Assembly (NCBI RefSeq): GCF_017305915.1
Contig: NZ_JAFKJN010000005.1
Location: 248,001-312,000 of the forward strand
From: Reyranella sp.
GTDB lineage: Bacteria > Pseudomonadota > Alphaproteobacteria > Reyranellales > Reyranellaceae
Length of the DNA stretch: 64,000 nt
Direction of reading: 5' to 3'
Shown: positions 51,848 to 64,000 of the stretch, in pieces
Layout of the letters: each line of letters begins with the position of its first letter
Numbering within the stretch: the first letter of the stretch is position 1
Translations under genes and position numbers: made by a program
The notes under the pieces: generated by a model
What the model was told of the DNA's origin: nothing
Seen by the model: only the letters and a program-made list of their open reading frames with translations
Databases searched by the model: none

Positions 51848-54800
51848 ATGCCGCGTAAGCCGACGCCAGCGGACGGGTCCGCCTTCGATTCCCTCAAATG
51901 GCGCTGTATCGGCCCGCCGCGCGGCGGCCGAGTGGTCGCGGTCTCGGGCGATCCGGTGAACCGGATGGTCTTCTATCTCGGCGCCTGCGCCGGCGGCATC
52001 TGGAAGACCGAGGATGGCGGCGTGTTCTGGCGCTGCGTATCGGACGGCTTCATGGGCAGCTCGGCGGTCGGCTCGATCGCGGTGGCGCCCAGCGATCCCA
52101 ACGTGATCTATGCCGGCACCGGCGAGACGGCGATCCGCCTCGACGTCTCCTACGGCGACGGGATCTACAAATCGAGCGACGCCGGCCGCAGCTGGAGCCA
52201 TAGCGGGCTGAAGAACAGCAAGTTCATCGGCCGCGTCGTCATCCACCCGACCAACCCCGACCTCGTCTACGCCGCGGTGCTGGGCGACATCTTCGGGCCG
52301 AACGACGAGCGCGGCGTCTATCGCTCGAAGGACGGCGGCAAGAGCTGGCAGCGCGTCCTCTTCCGCAACGACGTCTCGGGCGCGATCGACCTCACCATGG
52401 ATCGCACCAACCCGCGGCTGCTGTTCGCCTCGATCTGGGAAGCCAAGCGCAATTTCTGGAACATATCGAGCGGCGGGCCGGGCAGCGGCCTGTTCCGCAG
52501 CACCGACGGCGGCGACACCTGGGAGGAGATCACCAGGAAGCCCGGCCTGCCCGAGGGCATGCTGGGCAAGATCGGCGTGTCGATCTCGCCGGCGAAGCAG
52601 GGCCGCGTCTGGGCGCTGATCGAAGCCGAAGGCGACAAGACCGGCCTCTACCGCTCTGACGATTTCGGCATGCGCTGGACCATGGTCTCACCCGACCGCG
52701 ACCTGATGCACCGGCCCTGGTACTACACCCACGTCTTCGCCGACACGCAGCACCCCGACACCGTCTACGTGACCAACCTGCAGATGTGGAAGTCGACCGA
52801 CGGCGGCATGAGCTTCGCCGAGGTCTCGACCCGCCACGGCGACAACCACGATCTCTGGATTGATCCCAACGACAACACGCGCATGATCGAGGGCAACGAC
52901 GGCGGCGCGCACGTCTCGTTCAATTCCGGCGGCTCGTGGTCGACGATCTACAATCAGAAGACCGCCCAGTTCTACCGCATCGACATCGACAACCAGTATC
53001 CCTACCGCGTCTACGGCACGCAGCAGGACAACACCTCGATCTCGGTGCCGAGCGCGTCGGAATGGGGCGTGATCACGCTGGCCGACTGCTCCTATCCCGG
53101 CACCGGCGAATCGGGCTTCATCGCCGTCGATCCGCGCGACCACAACGTGGTCTATGTCGGCGCCATCGGCTCCTCGCCCGGCGGCGCCGGTGCCTTGCAG
53201 CGCTACGACCATCGCACGCGCCAGATCCAGCTGGTGAATGTCTGGCCGGAGGAGTCGACCGGCATCGCGCCCAGGGATCTGAAATACCGCTTCGCCTGGA
53301 CCTTCCCGATCGTGTTCTCGCCGCACGATCCGCAGACGCTCTATGCCGGCGGCAACTGCGTGTTCCGCACCAGCGATCAGGGTATGAGCTGGCAGCGCAT
53401 CTCGCCGGACCTCAGCCTCAACGACCGCGCCCGCCAGGGCGCCTCGGGCGGCCAGATCACCCGCGAGAGCGCCGGCGCCGAGGTCCATGCGACCTGCGCC
53501 TCGGTCGTCGAATCGCCGCATCGCAGGGGCGAGATCTGGGCGTCGACCGATGACGGCCTGGTCCATGTGACGCGCGACGACGGCAAGCGCTGGACTGACG
53601 TCACGCCCAAGGGCATGCCCGAGCTCGCCTATGTCGGCTGCGTCGAGGTCTCGGCGCACGATCCGGACACGGTCTACGTCGCCGCCACGCGCTACAAGCT
53701 CGCCGACTACAAGCCCTACCTGTTCAAGAGCACCAACGGCGGCAAGAGCTGGACTGCGATCAACGGCAACCTGCCGAAGGACGAGATCACCCGCGTGGTG
53801 CGCGCCGATCCGGTGGCCAAAGGCCTGCTGTTCGTCGGCACCGAGACCGGCATCCATTTCAGCCTCGACCACGGCGCCACCTGGCAGCGCATGACCGGCC
53901 TGCCCAACACGCCGGTCTATGACCTGAAGCTCAAGGACGCCGACCTGGTCGCGGCGACGCACGGCCGCTCGTTCTGGATCCTGGACGATGTCAGCGCCCT
54001 GCGTGCCCTATCATCCGCAAAGGGGGCCGACGGCCGCCGGACGACGCGGCTGGTCGCGCCGCGCACCACCACCCGCACCAAGCTGCACTGGAGCGCCGGC
54101 GCTAACGTGCGCACCGGCATCGCCTACGGCCCCGCCTTCGGCATCGACGGCAGCACGGTGATGGTCGAGCGGCCCGACGGCACGCGGGTGCGCGAGCATC
54201 TCGATGTCGGCGAGAACCCGCCCAACGGCGCGATCGTCTGGTACTGGCTGGCGCAGGAGGCGAAGGACGGCGTCACGCTGACCTTCCGCGATTCGGCCGG
54301 GCGCAAGATCGCCACCTTCTCGAGCACCGAGAAGGATGCCCCGCCGGCGCGCAAGCCCGACACCAAGGCGGGCCTCAACCGCTTCGTCTGGGACATGCGC
54401 TATCCCGGCCCGAGCAAGATCGACTATTCGCTCGCCCCGGCGCGGCCCAAGCCGCTGGTGCCCGATCCCGACAATCCGCCCGGCCCGACCGTGGTGCCCG
54501 GCAGCTACGGCGTCGATCTCGCGGTCGCCGGCAAGACCCAGTCGGTGAAGTTCACCGTGGTCAAGGACCCGCGGCTCTCGACCACGACGGCCGACTACGC
54601 GGCGCAGTTCGCCTTGCACAAGGAGCTGGTGGCGTCGCTCAGCAAGCTCAAGGAGGCGCTCAACCGGCTGCGCCGCATGAAGCGGCGGCTGGCCGAGGTC
54701 GCCGAGCGCACGGAGAAGTCAGAACGCGCCCTGCGCAACCGCGCCAACGCCCTCGTCGGCAAGCTCGACACCATCGAGCAGGTGATGGTCGACCCGCAGC

Positions 54801-55042
54801 GCAAGTCGGTGCGCGACGTGCTGCGCAACCCGGCCGGCCTCAACGACACGCTGTTCGACATGATCGCCATGACCACCACGGCCGACGCCGCGCCGACCGA
54901 GCAGACCCGCGAGGTCTCGCGCGAGGTCATGGCCAAGGTCGACAGCGAGGTCGCGAAGTTCGAGGCGCTGGTGGCCGGCGACATCGCCCAGCTCGACAAG
55001 GCGCTCGCCAAGGCCCGCGTGCGCCACATCACGGTAGCCTGA
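51848..55042 (+). CDS. Large Asp-box (BNR) beta-propeller protein, VPS10/sortilin-like
   Basis: A 1064-aa protein with at least nine Asp-box turns of the S/T-x-D-x-G-x-x-W type, for example KTEDGGVFW, KSSDAGRSW, RSKDGGKSW, RSTDGGDTW, RSDDFGMRW, RTSDQGMSW, KSTNGGKSW and SLDHGATW, spread over roughly residues 40-710. They imply two propeller-like domains of the VPS10/exo-sialidase type. A C-terminal beta domain and a charged helical bundle (about 910-1060) follow. No signal peptide is evident from ATG 51848, which is odd for this usually exported family. Hydrolase activity is not shown by any motif. Confidence 0.85.
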   Translation: MPRKPTPADGSAFDSLKWRCIGPPRGGRVVAVSGDPVNRMVFYLGACAGGIWKTEDGGVFWRCVSDGFMGSSAVGSIAVAPSDPNVIYAGTGETAIRLDVSYGDGIYKSSDAGRSWSHSGLKNSKFIGRVVIHPTNPDLVYAAVLGDIFGPNDERGVYRSKDGGKSWQRVLFRNDVSGAIDLTMDRTNPRLLFASIWEAKRNFWNISSGGPGSGLFRSTDGGDTWEEITRKPGLPEGMLGKIGVSISPAKQGRVWALIEAEGDKTGLYRSDDFGMRWTMVSPDRDLMHRPWYYTHVFADTQHPDTVYVTNLQMWKSTDGGMSFAEVSTRHGDNHDLWIDPNDNTRMIEGNDGGAHVSFNSGGSWSTIYNQKTAQFYRIDIDNQYPYRVYGTQQDNTSISVPSASEWGVITLADCSYPGTGESGFIAVDPRDHNVVYVGAIGSSPGGAGALQRYDHRTRQIQLVNVWPEESTGIAPRDLKYRFAWTFPIVFSPHDPQTLYAGGNCVFRTSDQGMSWQRISPDLSLNDRARQGASGGQITRESAGAEVHATCASVVESPHRRGEIWASTDDGLVHVTRDDGKRWTDVTPKGMPELAYVGCVEVSAHDPDTVYVAATRYKLADYKPYLFKSTNGGKSWTAINGNLPKDEITRVVRADPVAKGLLFVGTETGIHFSLDHGATWQRMTGLPNTPVYDLKLKDADLVAATHGRSFWILDDVSALRALSSAKGADGRRTTRLVAPRTTTRTKLHWSAGANVRTGIAYGPAFGIDGSTVMVERPDGTRVREHLDVGENPPNGAIVWYWLAQEAKDGVTLTFRDSAGRKIATFSSTEKDAPPARKPDTKAGLNRFVWDMRYPGPSKIDYSLAPARPKPLVPDPDNPPGPTVVPGSYGVDLAVAGKTQSVKFTVVKDPRLSTTTADYAAQFALHKELVASLSKLKEALNRLRRMKRRLAEVAERTEKSERALRNRANALVGKLDTIEQVMVDPQRKSVRDVLRNPAGLNDTLFDMIAMTTTADAAPTEQTREVSREVMAKVDSEVAKFEALVAGDIAQLDKALAKARVRHITVA

Positions 55043-55054
55043 AGGGGGAGAATC

Positions 55055-55201
55055 ATGGACTTCATCGAGCGACTCTTCGGCCTCTCGCCCGACAACGGCG
55101 ACGGCTCGACCGAGATCCTGTGGCTGGTCGTGCTGGCGATCGTGATCGCGGCCTTCGTGTACTGGCGCCGCCGGAGCGCCGGCCTCCGCCATCGCCAATA
55201 G
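55055..55201 (+). CDS. 48-aa single-pass membrane microprotein
   Basis: An ORF of 48 codons with GAAGGGGGAG 3 nt before ATG 55055, starting 12 nt after the Asp-box gene's stop. The product has an N-terminal amphipathic stretch (MDFIERLFGLSPDNGDGS), one transmembrane helix (EILWLVVLAIVIAAFVYW) and a basic tail (RRRSAGLRHRQ). The positively charged tail predicts a cytoplasmic C-terminus. Strong RBS and operon position argue that it is real; function unknown. Confidence 0.72.
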   Translation: MDFIERLFGLSPDNGDGSTEILWLVVLAIVIAAFVYWRRRSAGLRHRQ

Positions 55202-55217
55202 TGCGGGCGTTCACCGG

Positions 55218-58061
55218 CTACTGTTGCGGCGCGAGCACACGATCGAGCTCGCGCAGCAGTTTGCCGTAGTGCTCAAAGTCGCCGGAGGCATAGGCCTTGC
55301 GCATCTCCTCGAAGATCGCCCGGGCCTGGACGATCTGGCTGCCTGATGCCGACGCGGCGGCGGCGGCCGGCGCTACCGGCGGCTCGCCGACCAACAGGGC
55401 CTGCACCTCCTTCAGGCTCGGCGCCCATTCGATCCGCTCATCGTCCGGAAAGAGTTGCGCCATGACTACGCGGGTCAAGGTAGGAATCCTGGTCTGCTCG
55501 GCCTCGATGTAGATCGGCTCGATCGCAATGATCTGCTCCCCGACCAGAGGCAGAACGATCAGGTTGCCGCGGATCACCCGCGAGCCGCGCTGGTCCCACA
55601 AGGTGAGATTAGCGGAGAAGCGCGCGTCGGAGTTGATGCGCGACTCGACCTGGGCGGGGCCGTCGACGAAGCGGCCCTTGGGGAAGCTGAAGGCAACCAT
55701 CTTGCCGTACTTGGCTCCGTCGCAGAGGCCGGCGAGCCAGCCGGCCATCTGGTTCTTGCCGTAAACCGCCATCGGCAGCATGAGCATGAACTCCGGGCGC
55801 TCCGCGCCCGGCAGCTTGGCCATCACGTAGTACGGCGCCATCTCGATCTCGCGGTCGCGATGGAGCTGGCGCGGCACCTGCCAGCGGTCCTCGCGGTTGT
55901 AGAATGTGGTCGGGTTGGTCATGTGATAGGTGCCGTAGATTTCGGCTTGCACGACGAACTGGTCCTCGGGATAGCGGATATGGCGACGCAGGTTTTCCGG
56001 CATGGCGGAGCCGTCGCGAAACAGGTCTGGCAGCATGCGGCGCCAGGCGCGAATGATCGGATCGCTGTCGTCGAACACATAGAAGGCTACGGAGCCGTTG
56101 TATGCGTCGACAACCGCCTTGACCGAGTTGCGCAGGTAATTATGGCCGTAGAACTCGGTCCTCGACCCCTCGTAGGCCTCGCTGTAGGGATGATTTGACG
56201 AGCTCGTGTAGGCGTCGACGATGAACGAGTAGTGGTCGCCGTCGGCGACGATGTACGGATCGCGGTCGAAGCTCAGGAAAGGCGCGAGCTGCCGCACGCG
56301 GTCGACGACATTGCGCCGGAAGAGCACACGGCTCTGCGGCGTGAAGTAGCCCGAGATGAAGAGATGCAGGCCGTCGAACTCGTGCGCCACCACCAGCTTG
56401 CGCCAGAAGCTCGACACCGCCACTCCGCCCGTGCCGCGATACTCGGTCTCGACATTGGCGTCGCCTTTGGGATGGTCGAACTCCTTCTCCGTGGTGTGCA
56501 CGTAGACGCGATCGCGCGCCAGCCGACCGTAGTAGATTTGCCCCTGGCTGACGGCGAGGCTGCCCTTGGCCTCGATCGGGATATCGTACGCCCATGTCAC
56601 CGGATTGCCGCGGGCTCCGACCTCGCCGACGGGCGCTGCAACGACGCCGTAGCCATGCGTGTATTTCAGCGCCAGATTGACCCAGACTTGGGCCGCCGCC
56701 GGCAGCCGCGCGACGTCAAGCTCACGTGCGGTCAGCATCACCTGCCGCTCGGCGCCGTCGATGACGTATCGATCGATGTCCACCTTGGAGAACAGATAGT
56801 AGGGACGCAGTCCCTGGATCTGCTGGAGCTGCGGCTCCAGTGCGCGCCAGTCCCAGATGCGCGCGTCCCGCAGGGTCGCCGCATTGGCCTCGAGATCGGC
56901 CGACTTCAGCGGCCTGGTGGAGACGGCGAATTCTCGCTCTTCCAGCGTCGGTGCCTCGATATTGAAGGCGCGGCGCGTGCCCGCGATGCTGCGCACCAGA
57001 TACGGCTGCTCCAGAGTGATCTGGTTGGGTTGGACGTAGACCCGCTCGACCGCACCGGGCGTCATGCCGGCCACGAGGGCGACCGACATGAGTGCGCCCG
57101 CAGCGCCTGCCCAGCGCGCTGGCGTTGCGAGAAGCCAGGCGCAGATCTTCGCCGACAGGGCTGCCGCCGCGAACAGCAGCGCAGCCACGAGCCAGCAGCC
57201 GATGATCACGCCGTAGACCGGGATCCAGTACTCGACGTCGACGTAGGAAGCGCCGGCCACGACCTCCGAATGGCCGTCGATCACCAGGTGATAGCGGCCG
57301 AGCACGCGGCCGGCGACACCGGCGAGGCAGAACAGGGCCGCAAGCATTGCGCCCTGGCGCAGCCAGCGGAGCGGGAAAGGACCGCGAAAGCGCAGGGGAT
57401 TGGTGCCGGTCACCCAGATCGCATGACCTCTCGCCGGCGACGCCAGGGGGGCAAAGCCGAGCGGCGAAGACGGCGGCGCCTGGTACATCATCAGCCCCCA
57501 GCCTCCCCAGACGAAGAGCGCAACGAGCAGCACGACGTAAGCGAAGCCAACCAGGCGATCGTATAGCGCCAGCTCCAGCAGATAGAAGGAGAGGTCCTTA
57601 CCGAATACGGGGTCGACTGAGCCCGACGGCGTGGCCCCGAGGAACGCGAGGACCGGCATCCACAACGAGGTGGCCCCCAAAGCGACGATCGCGGCGAACA
57701 GGAATCCCACCAGCCACGGTGCACTGCGCGGCAAGCCGGGTATGTCCCGCGCCAGCAGCCGAAGGTTGGCCCCGGCGAACAAGCCTATGACGACGAATAC
57801 CGCGATGAAGATGCCGATGCGCACCCCGAGGCCCAGCCAGTAGCGGTATTGTTGGCCGAGCTCCCTGAACCAATAGTTTTGCAGCGAGATGTCGAAGGCG
57901 ACCTCGAGCAGGATGATCGCCAGCACGACGGCGCCGATCCGCAGCAGGTCGCGATAGATGCGATGCAGCGTCAGGCTCTGGCCGGGCACCAGTCGCGACA
58001 ACGCCATCGCCAGCGGCACGGCCGTCACGACGATCGCGAGCAGGTAGGCGGATGTGAACAT
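55218..58061 (-). CDS. UPF0182 family large membrane protein
   Basis: A 947-aa protein of the UPF0182 (COG1615) family. Seven or so transmembrane segments occupy the first ~350 residues, followed by a large extracytoplasmic region with family landmarks: VYVQPNQITLEQPYLVRSI, VTWAYDIPIEAKG, FSFPKGRFVDGPAQVESRIN, and QRGSRVIRGNLIVLPL. No activity has been assigned to the family. ATG 58061 begins at the first TM segment; an upstream start at 58124 would add an unlikely leader. It converges with the microprotein gene (16 nt). Confidence 0.9.
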   Translation of the reverse strand: MFTSAYLLAIVVTAVPLAMALSRLVPGQSLTLHRIYRDLLRIGAVVLAIILLEVAFDISLQNYWFRELGQQYRYWLGLGVRIGIFIAVFVVIGLFAGANLRLLARDIPGLPRSAPWLVGFLFAAIVALGATSLWMPVLAFLGATPSGSVDPVFGKDLSFYLLELALYDRLVGFAYVVLLVALFVWGGWGLMMYQAPPSSPLGFAPLASPARGHAIWVTGTNPLRFRGPFPLRWLRQGAMLAALFCLAGVAGRVLGRYHLVIDGHSEVVAGASYVDVEYWIPVYGVIIGCWLVAALLFAAAALSAKICAWLLATPARWAGAAGALMSVALVAGMTPGAVERVYVQPNQITLEQPYLVRSIAGTRRAFNIEAPTLEEREFAVSTRPLKSADLEANAATLRDARIWDWRALEPQLQQIQGLRPYYLFSKVDIDRYVIDGAERQVMLTARELDVARLPAAAQVWVNLALKYTHGYGVVAAPVGEVGARGNPVTWAYDIPIEAKGSLAVSQGQIYYGRLARDRVYVHTTEKEFDHPKGDANVETEYRGTGGVAVSSFWRKLVVAHEFDGLHLFISGYFTPQSRVLFRRNVVDRVRQLAPFLSFDRDPYIVADGDHYSFIVDAYTSSSNHPYSEAYEGSRTEFYGHNYLRNSVKAVVDAYNGSVAFYVFDDSDPIIRAWRRMLPDLFRDGSAMPENLRRHIRYPEDQFVVQAEIYGTYHMTNPTTFYNREDRWQVPRQLHRDREIEMAPYYVMAKLPGAERPEFMLMLPMAVYGKNQMAGWLAGLCDGAKYGKMVAFSFPKGRFVDGPAQVESRINSDARFSANLTLWDQRGSRVIRGNLIVLPLVGEQIIAIEPIYIEAEQTRIPTLTRVVMAQLFPDDERIEWAPSLKEVQALLVGEPPVAPAAAAASASGSQIVQARAIFEEMRKAYASGDFEHYGKLLRELDRVLAPQQ

Positions 58062-58150
58062 CGGGCCTGTCTCAAGCCCTGTAGTGAACGCCGCAATTCT
58101 CCGACCTGCGTCGACATGAATCAACCGACGAAGGCAGCCAGGCCGCCGAT

Positions 58151-58633
58151 TCAGAAGCGCGGCGGGCCGGAATTCTGGTCCCAGTCGGGGTCGCTGCTGG
58201 GGTTGATCGGCGGATCGGTCGCCAGCAGGCCCTTGCCCGGGATGTGGTTGATCTCGAGCCGGATGCCGTCGGGGTCCTCGAACACGAAGAAGTAGTAGCC
58301 GGGCGCCCAGTCGCCCTCGAGCGGCCCGCGATCGATGCGGCCGCCGAGGCTCTTCACCTTCGCCGCCGCCTTGTCGACATCCTCGCGGCTGCGGGCGCGC
58401 AGGCAGAGATGGTGCAGGCCGATGCGGTTCTGCTCGAAGCGCCGGCCCTCGTGCTCGGGCGCGCAGCGCTGGATGCCGACCGCGGTGCGGCCGCCTACGT
58501 GATAGAGGAAGTTGTTGCCGTCGTAAACCTTCTTCAGGCCGAGGAACGGCAGCAGCCCGCCGTAGAAGGCGTGCGCCTTGTCCCAGCTGCTGACCGTCAG
58601 GATCACGTGCGCCATGCCGTTGACTTCGATCAT
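58151..58633 (-). CDS. VOC-family (glyoxalase-like) protein
   Basis: A 160-aa vicinal-oxygen-chelate protein with plausible metal ligands: H9 in MAHVILTV, the histidine of RIGLHHLCLRA and the glutamate of GIRLEINH. SWDKAHAFYGGLLPFLGLK and YYFFVFEDPDGIRLEI are the two module ends. Relatives are dioxygenases, lyases or antibiotic-binding proteins. Lies 123 nt from the divergent kinase gene. Confidence 0.87.
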   Translation of the reverse strand: MIEVNGMAHVILTVSSWDKAHAFYGGLLPFLGLKKVYDGNNFLYHVGGRTAVGIQRCAPEHEGRRFEQNRIGLHHLCLRARSREDVDKAAAKVKSLGGRIDRGPLEGDWAPGYYFFVFEDPDGIRLEINHIPGKGLLATDPPINPSSDPDWDQNSGPPRF

Positions 58634-58756
58634 TTTTCGTCCTCCCGCGAATTCACATCATCTGACATTCTTCGCGCGGGATTTCTAAATAATTTGGCTA
58701 ATCCCCCCTCGAGGGAATGTACTCTGCCCTGCCTTTAGGGAGGGCGACGGAGGCCG

Positions 58757-62668
<3,912 letters not shown>

Positions 62669-62671
62669 TCA

Positions 62672-63058
62672 ATGAGCGTCAGCATCCTGGTCGTCGACGA
62701 CGAGGCCGACGTCGCCGAGCTTTTCCGACAGCAGTTCCGCCGCGAGGTGCGGCAAGGCGCCTATGTCATGCATTTCGCGCAGTCGGCCGAGGAAGCGCTC
62801 GACAAGCTCGCCGATGGCATCCGGCCCGAGCTGATCGTGATCTTCTCCGACATCAACATGCCGGGCATGGATGGGCTCGGCCTGCTGCGCAAGGTCAAGG
62901 AGCGGCACGCCGAGCTGCCGGTGATCATGGTGACCGCCTACGGCGACGACGAGCGGCGGCGCAAGGCGAGCGAGTTCGGCGCCGCCGAGTTCGTCACCAA
63001 GCCGGTCGACTTCGCTCTGCTGAAGCAGCAACTGCAGCAGCTGCGCGCGGCCTCATGA
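62672..63058 (+). CDS. Single-domain response regulator (CheY-like)
   Basis: A 128-aa receiver domain with no output domain. The acidic pocket is D9-D10, the phospho-acceptor D60 in VIFSDINMPGMDGL, the switch threonine is in MVTAYGDD and the lysine in FVTKPVD. It lies between the five-GAF kinase and the receiver-cyclase gene, with ATGA overlap at 63055-63058, so it is translated with both. It probably relays or buffers phosphate from the kinase. Confidence 0.95.
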   Translation: MSVSILVVDDEADVAELFRQQFRREVRQGAYVMHFAQSAEEALDKLADGIRPELIVIFSDINMPGMDGLGLLRKVKERHAELPVIMVTAYGDDERRRKASEFGAAEFVTKPVDFALLKQQLQQLRAAS

Positions 63059-64000
63059 GCGCTGCCAAGATCCTCGCCGTCGACGACGAGCCGGACTTCG
63101 AACTGTTGCTGAAGCAGCGCTTTCGCCAGCGCATCCGCAAGGGCGAGCTCGCCTTCCGCTTCGCCCGCCATGGCGAGGAGGCGCTCGCGGTGCTCGCCGA
63201 GGAGCCCGATATCGGTCTGCTGCTGCTCGACATCAACATGCCGGTGATGGACGGCCTCACCCTGCTGTCGGAGATGCGCACCCGCCGCTCGCCCGCCCGC
63301 GCGGTGATCGTGTCGGCCTATGGCGACATGGCGAATATCCGCACCGCCATGAATCGCGGCGCCTTCGACTTCGTGACCAAGCCGGTCGACCTCAACGACC
63401 TCGAGGTGACGATCGACAAGACGCTGGAGACCATCGCCGAAATCCGCGCGCTCGACCAGCAGCGCGCCGAGGCCGAGCGGGCGCGCTCCAACCTGGCGCG
63501 TTATTTCTCGCCCAACCTCGTCGACCTGCTGGCCGAGAGCGACGAGCCGCTCGGGCCGGTACGGCGCCAGACCGTGGCGGTGCTGTTCGTCGACATCGTC
63601 GGCTTCACCCGCATGGCCGAGGCGATGCCGCCGGAGGCGGTGGTCGCCCTGCTGCGCGAGTTCCACCAGCGCATGGCCGACGCGATCTTCGCCTGTGGCG
63701 GCACCATCGAGAAATACATCGGCGACGCGATCTTCGCGGTGTTCGGCCTGCCCGACGCCAGCCCGCACGATGCGCTGACCGCGCTGCGCTGCGCCGGCCT
63801 GATGCTGACGGCGCTCGAGGCCTGGAACGCCGAACGCGCAGCCTCGGGCGAGCTGCCGCTCGCGACAGGGATCGGGCTGAACTACGGCCCGGCGGTGATG
63901 GGCGATGTCGGCACCGAGCACAGCCTCGCCTTCACGGTGATTGGCGACACGGTGAACATCGCGAGCCGCCTGCAGGGCCTGACCCGCGAGTTCAAGACCC
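63055..64000 (+). CDS. Response regulator-class IIIb adenylate cyclase fusion (3' end beyond window)
   Basis: At least 315 codons. The N-terminal receiver has D10-D11, phospho-acceptor D59 (LLLLDINMPVMDGLTL) and lysine in FVTKPVD. After a helical linker, a cyclase domain shows both metal aspartates (VLFVDIVGFTRMAE and IEKYIGDAIFAVFG), the adenine-selecting lysine of EKYIGD, and TVIGDTVNIASRLQG, with threonine at the second specificity position as in bicarbonate-responsive class IIIb cyclases; the transition-state N and R are present. The C-terminus is cut off. It would make cAMP under control of the kinase at 58757. Confidence 0.93.
   Translation, partial: MSAAKILAVDDEPDFELLLKQRFRQRIRKGELAFRFARHGEEALAVLAEEPDIGLLLLDINMPVMDGLTLLSEMRTRRSPARAVIVSAYGDMANIRTAMNRGAFDFVTKPVDLNDLEVTIDKTLETIAEIRALDQQRAEAERARSNLARYFSPNLVDLLAESDEPLGPVRRQTVAVLFVDIVGFTRMAEAMPPEAVVALLREFHQRMADAIFACGGTIEKYIGDAIFAVFGLPDASPHDALTALRCAGLMLTALEAWNAERAASGELPLATGIGLNYGPAVMGDVGTEHSLAFTVIGDTVNIASRLQGLTREFKT

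Overview
The window is about 64 kb of GC-rich (roughly two-thirds G+C), densely coding DNA. The gene set points to a chromosomal segment of an alphaproteobacterium: a crotonyl-CoA carboxylase/reductase, TrmFO, a glutamyl-tRNA synthetase with an SKRMG motif, five separate Bug-type solute receptors and a giant multi-GAF kinase. A Reyranella-like or related soil lineage would fit, but that is inference. I see no rRNA, tRNA, CRISPR array, insertion sequence, integrase or phage gene.

Layout. 1-3.7 kb: 3'-truncated etfB, then HAD phosphatase, FAD amine oxidase, a small twin-TM protein and a PduO-type cobalamin adenosyltransferase. 3.8-7.4 kb: a TauD dioxygenase and a Bug receptor transcribed away from an IclR regulator and a PhyH dioxygenase. 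7.4-12.4 kb: VOC protein, HSL-type hydrolase, crotonyl-CoA carboxylase/reductase, then a luciferase-like monooxygenase with an alpha/beta hydrolase. 12.5-15.4 kb: a secreted protein, a Bug receptor with an Asp/Glu-racemase-like enzyme that appears to start at CTG, and DUF427. 15.4-18.1 kb: an ArsR-SRPBCC-DUF899-SRPBCC-GST operon with a perfect operator palindrome. 18-22 kb: thioesterase, cysS and gltX. 22-24.1 kb: tandemly duplicated Bug genes. 24.1-28.2 kb: two lipoproteins, fadD and a DUF445 protein.

28.3-32.1 kb: 3-hydroxyisobutyrate-dehydrogenase-like enzyme, polysaccharide deacetylase, isochorismatase, hydrolase and GST. 32.1-37.8 kb: an Nramp-like transporter with a divergent metal site, a metallophosphoesterase with nadE, RidA and trmFO. 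37.9-42.1 kb: a stand-alone ACP, MATE exporter and MDR reductase, then a membrane-anchored gene broken by one in-frame TAG and a second deacetylase. 42.1-45.5 kb: zinc-ribbon membrane protein, small secreted protein and a secreted CHAT protease. 45.9-49.9 kb: an HD-domain protein with a diiron-oxygenase-like ligand pattern, divergent from a PhyH dioxygenase and Bug receptor, then an orphan ABC solute receptor. 50.1-58.6 kb: TPR protein, large Asp-box propeller protein, a 48-aa membrane microprotein, a UPF0182 protein and a VOC protein. 58.7-64 kb: a five-GAF histidine kinase, a single-domain response regulator and a response-regulator/adenylate cyclase fusion cut by the window edge.

Themes. 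Fe(II)/2-oxoglutarate dioxygenases sit beside Bug receptors at two loci, suggesting uptake and oxidation of small organic acids or similar compounds. Start/stop overlaps (ATGA or GTGA) mark many operons. Long imperfect inverted repeats and C/G-rich hairpins fill several intergenic gaps. The strongest candidates for something undescribed are the HD-oxygenase/PhyH/Bug locus, the five-GAF kinase-REC-cyclase module, and the CHAT protease neighbourhood.
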